This document shows positions 55,543-64,000 of a stretch of 64,000 bases of DNA, in pieces; the stretch's first letter is position 1; each line of letters begins with the position of its first letter. The stretch comes from CAVWCQ01 sp963753545. Lineage in GTDB: Bacteria; Chloroflexota; Anaerolineae; Aggregatilineales; Aggregatilineaceae. The stretch covers positions 275,823 to 339,822 of the forward strand of contig CAVWCQ010000002.1 of NCBI GenBank assembly GCA_963753545.1, given 5' to 3'. The translations under genes and the position numbers were made by a program. The notes under the pieces are model-generated. The model was given only the letters and a program-made list of their open reading frames with translations, made no database searches and was not told where the DNA came from.

Positions 55543-57580
55543 ATGGTATTTCGCTACGGTGCAGACTATTATCCCGAACAATGGCCCGTCGAGCGGTGGA
55601 ACATCGACGCCCGGTTGATGAAGGAAGCAGGCTTTAATGTCGTCCGGCTGGCTGAGTTTGCCTGGAGCCGCATGGAACCCGCCGCAGGATATTACGATTT
55701 CGCCTGGTTAGATCGCGTGATTGATATCCTCGGGGAACAGGGAATCGACGTTGTACTAGGAACACCAACGGCTTCTCCTCCACCCTGGCTGATGTCTGAG
55801 CATCCCGATCTGTTTAATGTCTGGCCCGATGGTGTGCGCGCTACGTACGGCAGCCGCCGCACTTACTGCCCGACTAACCCCATCTACCGCCGCTACGCCA
55901 GGAATATCACCCAGGCGATGGCTGAACATTATCGCACCCATCCCCGCGTGATCGGTTGGCAGATCGATAATGAATTTGGTGATGCCTGCTACTGCGAAAT
56001 GTGTCAGGCGGGATTTCAGTCGTGGCTTGCCAACAAATATAGCTCGTTAGATGCCTTGAATGCTGCCTGGGGCACGATCTTTTGGAGCCATGTTTATACG
56101 GATTGGGCACAAATCCCACTGCCAGCGTTGACCTCACGAACTCCGTTGGGGCTTGATAGCGGCACGGTCGCCAATCCTGGACTCATATTAGACTTCGCGC
56201 GTTTTGTTTCCGATACCTATGTCGGTTTCCAAAATAACCAGCTTGCCATCCTGCGGACCCAGTGCCCGAACCACTTCGTAACTCATAACCTCATGGGTTT
56301 TGGCTATGATAAACTTAATTACTTCGATCTCGCTAAGCCGCTCGATTTTGTAACCTGGGATAACTATCCTCGTGGATTTTGGCGCAGCGATGGCAAAATG
56401 TCTCCCCCCGATCTGGCATTGGAACACGCCACGATGTACGGCCTGAAAAACCACAACTTTTGGGTCATGGAAGCACAAAGCGGGCGTTCTGGCTGGCATG
56501 TGATGGGATCAGTCCCGCGGCCTGGGGAGTTGAGATTGTGGGCTTACCAAGCGATTGCTCATGGGGCGGATGCGATAGTCTTTTTCCGCTGGCGAAGTGG
56601 TCGTTTCGGAACGGAGCAGCTTTGGCAGGGTATTTTGGACCATGATGGTATCCCGCGCCGTCGCTATCAGGAAATTAAACAAATGGGGCAGGAGTTGCAG
56701 CAGATTGGCAGCCACAGTAGAGGGAGCCAAGGTCCACTCTGAGGCAGCAATTATGCTGTCGTACGATTCGCGGTTCGCACTGCTGGCCCAGCCGAACAGC
56801 CCCGCCTTTAGCTATCCGCAGCACTTCCGGGATTATTATACTGCGCTGCATGGCCAACAAATTTCCACTGCAATCATCGCTCCCGACGCAGATATTACAC
56901 CTTATAAACTCGTGATTGTTCCCTCGCTCTACATCACTGAACCGGCAACAGTTGAGCGGCTTCGCCAGTATGTCGAAAACGGCGGCGTCCTGCTTTTGAC
57001 GATGCGCTCCGGGTTCAAGGATCAACACAATACAGTAGTGGATCTGCCGCTCCCCGGTCTGTTTGCTGATCTATGCGGCATCGAGATCGAAGATATGGAT
57101 GTACTGCGCATTAAGGAGCAGCGCAGAGTGAGCTTTGGGGCCGGGGGAGAGGGTACAGCAACAGCCTTATGTGAGGTATTAACGCTCAAAACGGCGGAGG
57201 CCATCGCTTGCTACAGTGAAGATTATTACACGGGAAAACCTGTAATAACGTTAAATCGGGTTGGTAAGGGCAAAGCGATTTATGTTGGCACAATGGGTGA
57301 TACGGCTTTGGTGCAGCAGATCGTCAACCTGACGCTCGGATTGGCACACCTGGAACCATTGGAAACTGCACCAGCAGGAATCGAAATGGCGAACCGTGTA
57401 CAGAATGATTCCGAACTCCTTTTCATCTTAAATCATAGCTCTGAAACGTTGCATCTTCCGCTTAAAGGCAGCTATCAGGACATTCTGACGGGTATACCGA
57501 AATCAGGCGACTTAACACTGTCGGCCTACGAAGTGCTTATTCTCCGCAAAAAAGGAACGGGGTATGTTTCGTCCCGGTGA
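55543..57580 (+). CDS. GH42 beta-galactosidase, frameshifted
   Basis: Family 42 retaining beta-galactosidase of about 680 residues, cytoplasmic. Motifs: YGADYYPEQWPVERW at the start, NVVRLAEFAWSRMEP, GTPTASPPPWL, the acid/base Glu near 142 in GWQIDNEFGD, the family zinc cluster CYCEMC just after it, and the nucleophile Glu near 309 in FWVMEAQSG. The frame shifts near 56705 after QEIKQMGQELQQI; the next frame gives the trimerisation domain (VHSEAAIMLSYDSRFALLAQ) and the C-terminal beta domain (NDSELLFILNHSSETLHLPL). The start ATG at 55543 directly follows the GH2 stop. It overlaps GH43 by 17 bases. Expected to split galacto-oligosaccharides taken up by the importer. Confidence 0.9.
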
Positions 57581-58502
57581 AATCTGGCTGGATACAGATG
57601 GGAGACCAATTCAGGCACATGGCGGCAGTGTGTTCTTTGAGCAAGGCACTTACTATTGGTTTGGTGAGAACAAGGACGCTGATACAATCAGCGATGAGGT
57701 AGTTGAGTTCCAATTGGCTAAAGCAGTTGGTATTTCGTGTTATTCCTCGCAAAATATGATCCATTGGAAAAATGAAGGGATTGTTCTGGCGGCGTCACAA
57801 ATTCAGGCCCGGGAGTTTGCGGCCCTACAAGTAATTGAACGCCCAAAGGTCTTGTACAACCCCAAAATCGCGCAATATGTCATGTGGTTCCATGCGGACT
57901 ATCGCAGTTACCAATTCGCTCGTGTCGGAATTGCGGTGAGTGATAAACCAGCAGGCCCATATGCATATTACGGCAGCGTTCGCCCAGTTAATAGCGACAG
58001 CCGCGATATGACGCTCTATCAGGCTGATGATGGCAGCGCCTATATTATCTTTGCCTCAGAGTGGAATCAAACTCTGCGAACGGCCCGTCTATCGGATGAT
58101 TATCTAGCTACAAGTGGTGAGAGTACGTGCAGCCTAGTTCACCAGCATCGTGAAGCGCCAGCACTCTTCAAACGCGGCGGCTTGTATTACCTGATTACCT
58201 CCGGCTGCACGGGATGGGCGCCGAATGAAGCACAATATGCTACTGCGCCGACCTTATTCGGACCATGGGAGATTTTGGGGAACCCTTGCGTTGGTCCCAA
58301 TGCAGAGAAAACCTTTCTTGCTCAGAGCACTTTCGTGTTACCATTACCTGATAAACCTGATGCTTTCATCTTCATGGCAGACCGTTGGAGCAGAAAGAAC
58401 CTACGCGAGTCACGTTATGTCTGGCTCCCGATCCAATTTGAGGGCGATAGATTGGTTATCAACTGGCAGAATGAGTGGATGCTTTCCGATGTACAAGGTT
58501 AG
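57564..58502 (+). CDS. GH43-family glycosidase (exo-beta-1,3-galactanase-like)
   Basis: Five-bladed beta-propeller hydrolase of family 43, 312 residues, no signal peptide. The N-terminus DTDGRPIQAHGGSVFFEQGT followed by YYWFGENK is the pattern of the exo-beta-1,3-galactanase subgroup, in which the usual N-terminal catalytic aspartate is absent. Further repeats: CYSSQNMIHWKNEGIVL, ERPKVLYNPKIAQYVMWFHA, SRDMTLYQADDGSAYIIFAS, EAPALFKRGGLYYLITSGCT. The glutamate in REAPALF is the expected acid. Last gene of the operon; with GH2 and GH42 it points to beta-1,3-galactan or arabinogalactan-protein side chains. Subfamily is inferred from pattern only. Confidence 0.87.
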   Translation: MFRPGEIWLDTDGRPIQAHGGSVFFEQGTYYWFGENKDADTISDEVVEFQLAKAVGISCYSSQNMIHWKNEGIVLAASQIQAREFAALQVIERPKVLYNPKIAQYVMWFHADYRSYQFARVGIAVSDKPAGPYAYYGSVRPVNSDSRDMTLYQADDGSAYIIFASEWNQTLRTARLSDDYLATSGESTCSLVHQHREAPALFKRGGLYYLITSGCTGWAPNEAQYATAPTLFGPWEILGNPCVGPNAEKTFLAQSTFVLPLPDKPDAFIFMADRWSRKNLRESRYVWLPIQFEGDRLVINWQNEWMLSDVQG

Positions 58503-59178
58503 TTGCGACTAAATAAGCCCATATCGAGCGACAAATCGTTAGCTAGAATACGTTGATATGAATCCATATATCCGTACTCTCGAGTTCGACAGAAATGGCT
58601 CGACTAATTAGTCGAGCCATATAAAAGAAAACCAGTGTGATATTTCATGCTACCTTAGCTTTTCTATTGACAAATACCTTGTTATGCACTTTCCATTGCA
58701 TTGCAGGGCGTGTTTCGTTCCCACTAACAAACTTTTCAAAAAAATTAGTTGATCACTTCGCCGTCGTGAGTGATCCGCTACCCCCCCTTTTTCGGTTTCA
58801 TGACTCACTGTTTTCTAACTGCGTCCCTACTTCCGTTTTTAGCCTGTTTTTCAAGGTGGGTATTACATTGGGCGTGGCTTGCCGCACCCCTAATCGTTGG
58901 TCCAAACAGCCAGGACGATGATGAACCTATTCGTAGAATACACCCAATGTGCCCTCTAAAATACTCCTTTAAAGTTGAACCTTAAGTACTAATTTGAAGA
59001 TATGGATCGATCACTTGTTCCTTTGCTTGAAAAAGAGGGGAAATGTGGACGGATGGCTTACTTGACCCCCACAGCACGCCCTTTTTTGCCCAGATAGCTT
59101 GTGATAAGCCGGGTGATGAAAGGCTATTGCGCATCCGGTTGTTGATTGCTCACCATGCCTTGAACGAGGCGAGGCGGC
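58503..59178. other. Intergenic stretch with repeat family 2
   Basis: No intact gene. It holds the hairpin and gene-end remnant described as repeat family 2 copy b. Near 59060 a short TTACTTGACCCCCACA recalls the end of repeat family 1. A plus-strand open frame at 58637-58921 is antisense to the remnant and is rejected. Confidence 0.5.
58595..58752 (-). repeat. Repeat family 2, copy b: gene 3' end with hairpin
   Basis: The minus-strand frame between stops (58645-58752) reads NFFEKFVSGNETRPAMQ and ends KVFVNRKAKVA, then TGA. It is followed by a perfect 26-base palindrome at 58595-58620 with 13-base arms (ATGGCTCGACTAA). The tail and hairpin match copy a near 48.4 kb. A decayed member of the same lost gene family; function unknown. 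Confidence 0.6.
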
Positions 59179-59487
59179 TCACGTAGTGCTGCCAACCACT
59201 TCATAGTGGACTACAGTTGGCTCGAATTCGAGGAGGAAGTCCCTATCTTCCGGGTAGTACTTGGCAGCCTCGACGGTATCACCGGCAAAACGTCGGATGG
59301 CGTCCATGCTTTCCCAGAAGGTCATGGTCATGAAGTGGGTGATGTTGGCTTCTTGACGTTCTAAAACATGAACGCTGATGTTGCCCGGTACAGATTGGTA
59401 ATCGGGAATAGCACGTTCATTGAGAAATTTTCGGTAAGCGGGTGCTTTATCCGCCGGCACTCGTCCGTGCCACAGCCGTACAATCAT
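59179..59487 (-). CDS. ABM-like (antibiotic biosynthesis monooxygenase-like) small protein
   Basis: About 102 residues, dimeric ferredoxin-like fold expected. It reads MIVRLWHGRVPADKAPAYRK, ERAIPDYQSVPGNISVHVLE, HFMTMTFWESMDAIRRFAGD, EAAKYYPEDRDFLLEFEPTV. This is the pattern of ABM/YdhR-like proteins often annotated as monooxygenases. The start at 59487 is preferred because AAAGGA lies upstream; an ATG nine codons earlier is open. It diverges from the methyltransferase gene. It is not closely similar to the ABM protein at 41092. Function is unproven. Confidence 0.8.
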   Translation of the reverse strand: MIVRLWHGRVPADKAPAYRKFLNERAIPDYQSVPGNISVHVLERQEANITHFMTMTFWESMDAIRRFAGDTVEAAKYYPEDRDFLLEFEPTVVHYEVVGSTT

Positions 59488-59616
59488 CGCCGAAGTTCCT
59501 TTCTTCACTACCATCCTGCAATTAGTGTACTCTACTATTATTGAAAGTTATGTGCTGCCTTGGCCCCTATTGATTATGCTCTGGCAGAGAAGTGTCTAGC
59601 TTGGTAGGAAGCAGCA

Positions 59617-60153
59617 ATGAACCACGCCGATCATGTCCGCCTCTTGCAAGATGGCATTCACGCCCCTGATGGTGTCTGGGCTGATTTCGGTTCTGGACGA
59701 GGCACGTTTACCGTGGCTTTGGCCGATCTCCTAACCCCGTCGGCGGAAATTTACTCGATAGATATCGATACCGAGTCGCTGCGAATCCAGCAGCAAGCTC
59801 TACAAACCCATTTCTTTGACTTGACTGTCCACTATCGTGTCGCGGACTTCACCCAGAAGATCGATCTGCCGCCGCTTGATGGGATTGTTATGGCAAACGC
59901 GCTGCACTTTGTTCAGGATAAAGCGCCCGTACTGCGCCTGATCCATCGTTATCTCAAGAGTAGTGGTCGCCTCATCCTGGTGGAGTACAACACGAGCAAA
60001 GGCAACCGCTGGGTTCCCTATCCGATTACTTATTCCACCTGGCAAAATATTGCCCAGACAAATGGTTTTGTCCGCACGCGCATGCTCCACACTGTACCGA
60101 GTAGTTTTCTGGGAGCGTTCTATTCAGCGTGCAGCGAAAAAGGCGGTATTTAG
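59617..60153 (+). CDS. Class I SAM-dependent methyltransferase
   Basis: 178-residue Rossmann-fold methyltransferase. Motif I is VWADFGSGRGTFTVALAD near 20-37, the acidic end of strand 2 is IYSIDIDTESL, and post-I is GIVMANALHFVQDKAPVLRL, followed by LKSSGRLILVEYNTSKG. It is of the UbiE/arsenite-methyltransferase-like type. The gene is short but complete, with AGGAAG before the ATG. It is alone; the 234 bases up to the next gene hold nothing recognised. The acceptor is unknown. Confidence 0.88.
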   Translation: MNHADHVRLLQDGIHAPDGVWADFGSGRGTFTVALADLLTPSAEIYSIDIDTESLRIQQQALQTHFFDLTVHYRVADFTQKIDLPPLDGIVMANALHFVQDKAPVLRLIHRYLKSSGRLILVEYNTSKGNRWVPYPITYSTWQNIAQTNGFVRTRMLHTVPSSFLGAFYSACSEKGGI

Positions 60154-60387
60154 GGCCAGTTCCTGGCAATGCCTTGTATGTACTCTTTTTTATCGAACAT
60201 GGGACGCGCCGGATTATCTGGCCGAGCGTATACCTCTCCAATGCAGTACGTTTTTTCAAGATGGCTTCAGACCTAAACGTGCCCTATCACAGCTTAACAG
60301 TCAATATACCGAGCCAATGGACTTCCTCTGAAATTACAGCGCGAGGCTCAACCTTATTATCCCCCTTATCCCTACCGGCACCAGCGA

Positions 60388-62832
60388 CTAGGTTCCCGTT
60401 GGCACCCATATGTTTTTAACTTGAACTGATGCGCGTAGGAATTCCTCGCCCGTGCCCTGCTGAGCGTCAGCCCAATCGCGGGATTCGCCATAGTTGACCC
60501 ATGTGCGTTTTAAATTTGCGACTGATAAAAGCTCCACATAATAACTACCGTCGGCGCTCCCAAAATACCATACAGCGTCGACATCTTCGTGTTCGACCAG
60601 GATCTTGATAAGATGATCCCGAGTACCAGTCACGATATTTATGACTCCAGGGGGCAAGTCGGAGGTTTCGAGGATTTGATAGAAGTCGGTCGCGCACAGG
60701 GGGTATTTTTCGGACGGAATAATCGTTACAGTATTCCCTCGAGCAATCGCTGGCGCGAGGAGCGAGATAAACGCCAACAGAGGAGAATCATCGGGACAGG
60801 CTATGCCTATGACACCCAGGTAATCATGAAAGGCAGCAACCAACCCGCTTAATGGAGTCTCTTGGACTGTTCCTCCATACTTGTCCGCCCACGCGGCATA
60901 TATGAACAGACGCTCGATACTCAGGTCGATTTCGCGTTGAGCGTCTTCGGGTGAGCACCCGGTCATAGAGCAAAGTCGCCGCGAAAACTCATCGCCTCGG
61001 ATGGCAAGATTCTCAGCAATATAATACAAAATCTGCGCGCGATTATATGGGGATCGGTCCGCCCAACCTTTAGCCGCGTGCGCTGCTTCAACGGCATCGC
61101 GAATATCTTTACGATTCCCATCTCCTATCTGTCCTATCTCATGTCCATCAGGAGAGAGAACGGGACGACTATAATTGCTGTCGGGACGTTTTTGCTTGCC
61201 GCCAATATACATTTTGGTTGTGCGATCTACTGGCGGGAAACCATTCGCATTCGAGATAGAGTTAAGTGGGCGTGGATAACCGGGGGTGGCTCTGGACCAT
61301 GCCTTTATATCGGGGGTACCCTGGTCGCGTTCGGAAGGAGGTGTCACTTCGGGACGCGGCCTTTTTTGCCATATAGGGCGCACATATTCCATTAACCCCT
61401 CTTTACCCCCTTCGCGTCCATAGCCACTTTCACGATAACCACCGAAACCAGAAGCGGCGTCAAAAAGATTAGTCGAATTAATCCAAATGGTGCCCGCCTT
61501 GATCTTATGAGCGGCCTCAAGTGAAAGGTTGATATTTTCGCTCCAAACACTTGCTGCCAGTCCATAACGCGTATTGTTTGCTAATTCAATGGCTTCGGCG
61601 GGAGTGCGAAATGTCATCGCAACAAGGACCGGACCAAAGATTTCTTCTCGTGCCACCGTTGATGCTGGTGACACATTCGTGAGCAGCGTTGGCGGATAAA
61701 AACATCCCACCGTTGGCAGTGAGGTATCGGGTTGGAAAATGTCCGCACCTTCTTCGATGCCTAACTTGACCCAGCGATCAATGGTTTCGTACTGTACGGG
61801 ATCAACTACTGCGCCCAGATCAATGCCTTTATCAAGAGAGTCGCCTGTACGCAGGCGAGCCATCCGGCGGCGCACTTTCTCCAAAAAACGGTCTGCGATG
61901 TTTTCTTGTACCAACAAGCGCGAACCCGCACAGCATACTTGTCCCTGGTTAAACCAAATCGCATCAACCAGGCCTTCAACCGCAGCATCCTGATCGGCGC
62001 TATCAAACACTACAAAGGGTGACTTGCCACCCAGCTCCAGAGAGAGACGTTTGCCCGTTCCTGCTGTGACTCTCCGCAGGATACGCCCTACTGGCGTTGA
62101 TCCTGTAAACGCGATCTTGTCAATGTCAGGATGGGCTACCAAGAGAGCCCCTGTCTCATCATCACCGGTTATAATGTTTATGACTCCGGGTGGCAGCCCG
62201 GATTCAGCGACGATTTCGGCGAACAACAGCGCCGTTAATGGCGTGTAAGGAGCTGGTTTCAAAACTACCGTATTGCCCATTGCCAACGCCGGAGCGATTT
62301 TCCAGGCCAGCATTAGAAGCGGAAAATTCCAGGGGATGATTTGACCAACTACACCAACTGGCTGATAACCACCCAATTCAGTCTGCATGAGTTGTGCCCA
62401 ACCAGCATGGTGATAAAAGTGACGCACGACTAACGGGATATCAATATCGCGTGATTCGCGAATAGGTTTGCCGTTATCCATCGATTCGAGCACGGAGAAC
62501 AAACGCGCATGTTTTTGAATATTGCGAGCAACCGCGTAGAGATAACGGGCGCGGATATGCCCGGTTGTTTGGCTCCACGTTGTGAATGCCTGACGCGCCG
62601 CCGCCACCGCTTGATCAATTTCAGTTTCTCCGGCTATCGCAACTTTGGCTAACAGTTGGCTTGATGCCGGATTTTGTACGTCTAGATAGGCTGGTTTGGT
62701 CGGGGCCTGCCACGTGTTGTTGATAAACAAGTCGAATTGGTGATTGTGACTGTCCAGCCATGCATTCGCTGTTTCAGGAGATTCGGGAGCCGGACCATAG
62801 TCCATAGTGTTAAAAATTTCTGCGACATTCAC
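60388..62832 (-). CDS. Two-domain aldehyde dehydrogenase (ALDH16-type)
   Basis: 814-residue protein with two aldehyde dehydrogenase domains in tandem. The first (about 30-500) is complete: IIPWNFPLLMLAWKIAPALA, GSTPVGR, general base Glu266 in LSLELGGKSP, catalytic Cys300 in NQGQVCCAGSR, EEIFGPV. The second (about 535-800) resembles an ALDH cofactor domain (MYIGGKQKRPDSNYSRPVLS, LAFISLLAPAIARGNTVTII, LPPGVINIVTG) but lacks a GQxC cysteine and the ELGGK glutamate, and is shortened. This is the architecture of ALDH16, whose second half supports structure rather than catalysis. Start is GTG at 62832 with AAAAGGAG upstream. It lies 15 bases after deoC, so it probably oxidises the acetaldehyde DeoC releases. 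Confidence 0.9.
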   Translation of the reverse strand: MNVAEIFNTMDYGPAPESPETANAWLDSHNHQFDLFINNTWQAPTKPAYLDVQNPASSQLLAKVAIAGETEIDQAVAAARQAFTTWSQTTGHIRARYLYAVARNIQKHARLFSVLESMDNGKPIRESRDIDIPLVVRHFYHHAGWAQLMQTELGGYQPVGVVGQIIPWNFPLLMLAWKIAPALAMGNTVVLKPAPYTPLTALLFAEIVAESGLPPGVINIITGDDETGALLVAHPDIDKIAFTGSTPVGRILRRVTAGTGKRLSLELGGKSPFVVFDSADQDAAVEGLVDAIWFNQGQVCCAGSRLLVQENIADRFLEKVRRRMARLRTGDSLDKGIDLGAVVDPVQYETIDRWVKLGIEEGADIFQPDTSLPTVGCFYPPTLLTNVSPASTVAREEIFGPVLVAMTFRTPAEAIELANNTRYGLAASVWSENINLSLEAAHKIKAGTIWINSTNLFDAASGFGGYRESGYGREGGKEGLMEYVRPIWQKRPRPEVTPPSERDQGTPDIKAWSRATPGYPRPLNSISNANGFPPVDRTTKMYIGGKQKRPDSNYSRPVLSPDGHEIGQIGDGNRKDIRDAVEAAHAAKGWADRSPYNRAQILYYIAENLAIRGDEFSRRLCSMTGCSPEDAQREIDLSIERLFIYAAWADKYGGTVQETPLSGLVAAFHDYLGVIGIACPDDSPLLAFISLLAPAIARGNTVTIIPSEKYPLCATDFYQILETSDLPPGVINIVTGTRDHLIKILVEHEDVDAVWYFGSADGSYYVELLSVANLKRTWVNYGESRDWADAQQGTGEEFLRASVQVKNIWVPTGT

Positions 62833-62847
62833 CTTAAACGCTCCTTT

Positions 62848-63807
62848 TTACCCCATTGGCATATGGTGTTTGGCGGCATAGTGACCTGTGACGTGATGCG
62901 ACAGTTGGCGCTCAATATCGCCCAACAAACTGCTGGCTCCGATGCGGAACAAGGCCGGATCAAGCCACTCATCCCCCAATTCCTCTTTCATGAGGACGAA
63001 CCATTCAAGCGCCTCATTCGCCTTGCGGATTCCACCTGCAGGCTTAAACCCAACCCTGTAACCCGTTTGCTGGTAGTACTCTCTGATGGTGCGCGTCATC
63101 GTGAGACCCACTTCAAGTGTGGCATTGACCAATTCTTTGCCGGTTGATGTTTTGATAAAATCAGCTCCCGCCATCATGCATACTTTGCTTGCCATCGCGA
63201 TATTCCAAAGCGGCCCCAACTCACCTGTCGCCAGTATAGTTTTCATGTGGGCTTCACCACACGCCTGACGCATTTCGCAGACTTCATCATAGAGCGCCTG
63301 CCAATTCCCCTTCAGGACATGCTCACGCGAGATGACAATATCAATCTCGCGTGCACCTGCGGCAACTGATTCCTGGATTTCCGCAATACGCAGTTTGTAA
63401 GGGCTGAGGCCCGCAGGAAAACCTGTCGAAACGGCTGCGACTGGAATGTTAGTTCCCTGCAGCACCTTTACTGCGTCGGAAACTCGCGCATGGTATACAC
63501 AAACCGCACCGACAGTAATACGCTGAGTGACACCTAATGCGTCAAGAATGTCTTGTCGCACCGGTTGACGTGCTTTAGCAGATAAACGTTGTACATTGCC
63601 AGGGGTGTCATCACCAGCCAGGGTGGTGAGATCAATACATGTCACTGCACGCAGTAACCAAGCCGCCTGCCATTCTCTTTTGATCGAGCGGCGTTTAACC
63701 AGAGTCATTACTCGGCGCTGGGTAGCGCTAGGATTGACATGCGTATCGTAAACATATCCCAAATCAAGTTGAGAAGGTTGATTCCGCTCGAGATTTGTGG
63801 CGCTCAT
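62848..63807 (-). CDS. deoC: Deoxyribose-phosphate aldolase
   Basis: Class I aldolase splitting 2-deoxyribose 5-phosphate into acetaldehyde and glyceraldehyde 3-phosphate. The Schiff-base lysine is in GADFIKTSTGKE (about residue 219) and the second active-site lysine in VGFKPAGGIRK (about 255); TVGAVCVYHARV, ISTGFP-like AAVSTGFPAGLS and AREIDIVISREHVLKG complete the barrel. At 319 residues it is the long form, with an extra N-terminal 60 residues (LDLGYVYDTHVNPSATQRRV) as in animal DERA. The start at 63807 follows GAAGG; an in-frame ATG at 63822 has no ribosome site. First gene of a two-gene operon with the ALDH16-type protein, for use of DNA-derived deoxyribose. Confidence 0.95.
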   Translation of the reverse strand: MSATNLERNQPSQLDLGYVYDTHVNPSATQRRVMTLVKRRSIKREWQAAWLLRAVTCIDLTTLAGDDTPGNVQRLSAKARQPVRQDILDALGVTQRITVGAVCVYHARVSDAVKVLQGTNIPVAAVSTGFPAGLSPYKLRIAEIQESVAAGAREIDIVISREHVLKGNWQALYDEVCEMRQACGEAHMKTILATGELGPLWNIAMASKVCMMAGADFIKTSTGKELVNATLEVGLTMTRTIREYYQQTGYRVGFKPAGGIRKANEALEWFVLMKEELGDEWLDPALFRIGASSLLGDIERQLSHHVTGHYAAKHHMPMG

Positions 63808-63836
63808 GGTTAGGACCTTCATGGCTGGCAGTACTT

Positions 63837-63883
63837 TGTTTAATTATTAACTAAACAGATTATATAAAAAATTACACAACTGA
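63837..63883 (-). promoter_or_regulatory. Inverted repeat and -10-like box upstream of deoC
   Basis: TGTTTA-(9)-TAAACA (63837-63857) lies about 30 bases upstream of the deoC start. On the minus strand a TATAAT is found just upstream of it (near 63861-63866), within a very AT-rich tract; no good -35 was recognised. The repeat is a candidate operator, and no regulator gene is adjacent. Confidence 0.4.
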
Positions 63884-63898
63884 GAGTATTTTTGATAA

Positions 63899-64000
63899 AG
63901 TGAAAGTGATCTACCGAACGGTGGATGCCATCGGTGACTAGACCAAGATCGCCCGGGCCTTTCGCGATGAAAAGCCCAACTACGCGATGTGCATCAACGC
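63899..64000 (+). pseudogene. Remnant at the window edge, possibly IS6-type transposase
   Basis: A plus-strand frame reads KVKVIYRTVDAIGD, then TAG, then TKIARAFRDEKPNYAMCIN to the edge. The YRTVDAIGD part recalls the YRAVD-x-x-G stretch of IS6-family transposases, but too little is present to be sure, and the part after the stop is not matched. Composition is more GC-rich than the AT-rich sequence before it. Confidence 0.25.

Noticed and set aside
58637..58921. Plus-strand open frame of 94 codons
   Set aside because: Antisense to the repeat family 2 remnant, without ribosome site or family match.

Overview
This window looks like a chromosomal piece from a carbohydrate-degrading member of the Chloroflexota (Anaerolineae-like). 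The inference rests on gene content: repeated modules of a LacI regulator, a CUT1-type sugar ABC importer and glycoside hydrolases, a SARP/NB-ARC/TPR regulator, a WD40 remnant, a two-domain ALDH16 and a long DeoC. No rRNA, tRNA, CRISPR array or intact transposase was seen. Species cannot be read from the sequence.

Layout. (1) 1-12.2 kb, minus strand: one long operon. Read 5' to 3' it is LacI, sugar-binding protein, two permeases, GH31, GH29 fucosidase, aldo/keto reductase, FGGY kinase, zinc polyol dehydrogenase and class II aldolase (cut by the window edge). It imports and trims xyloglucan-like or fucosylated oligosaccharides and may feed a reductive-oxidative sugar route. (2) 12.3-17.3 kb: a decayed stretch with a GC-rich, broken ABC importer, a WD40 remnant and a small secreted protein with an in-frame stop. 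(3) 17.3-24 kb: GH36 alpha-galactosidase divergent from LacI-permease-permease-binding protein, a raffinose/melibiose-type module. (4) 24.3-36.3 kb: two GH3 beta-glycosidases, LacI and an Opp/Dpp-type importer, a beta-glucoside or beta-xyloside oligosaccharide module. (5) 37-42.1 kb: a broken SARP/NB-ARC/TPR regulator divergent from three SnoaL-like proteins and an ABM-domain monooxygenase. (6) 42.5-48.2 kb, minus strand: maltodextrin-type module (binding protein, two permeases, GH13, LacI). (7) 48.7-58.5 kb: LacI, importer, secreted GH2, GH42 and GH43, a beta-galactan/arabinogalactan-type module. (8) 59-64 kb: ABM protein, methyltransferase, then deoC plus ALDH16 (deoxyribose to acetate).

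Regulation. Each of the five LacI regulators has its own palindromic operator candidate, all different, and four of these overlap a recognisable promoter. Most binding-protein genes are followed at once by a strong hairpin, which would lower permease expression relative to the binding protein.

Quality caveat. About 17 genes carry frameshifts or nonsense codons, clustered in a few loci. This may be real decay or uncorrected sequencing indels; the sequence alone does not decide. Genes with one lesion are listed as CDS ('frameshifted'), those with several as pseudogenes; coordinates span the whole reconstructed gene. Residue numbers were counted by eye and are approximate.
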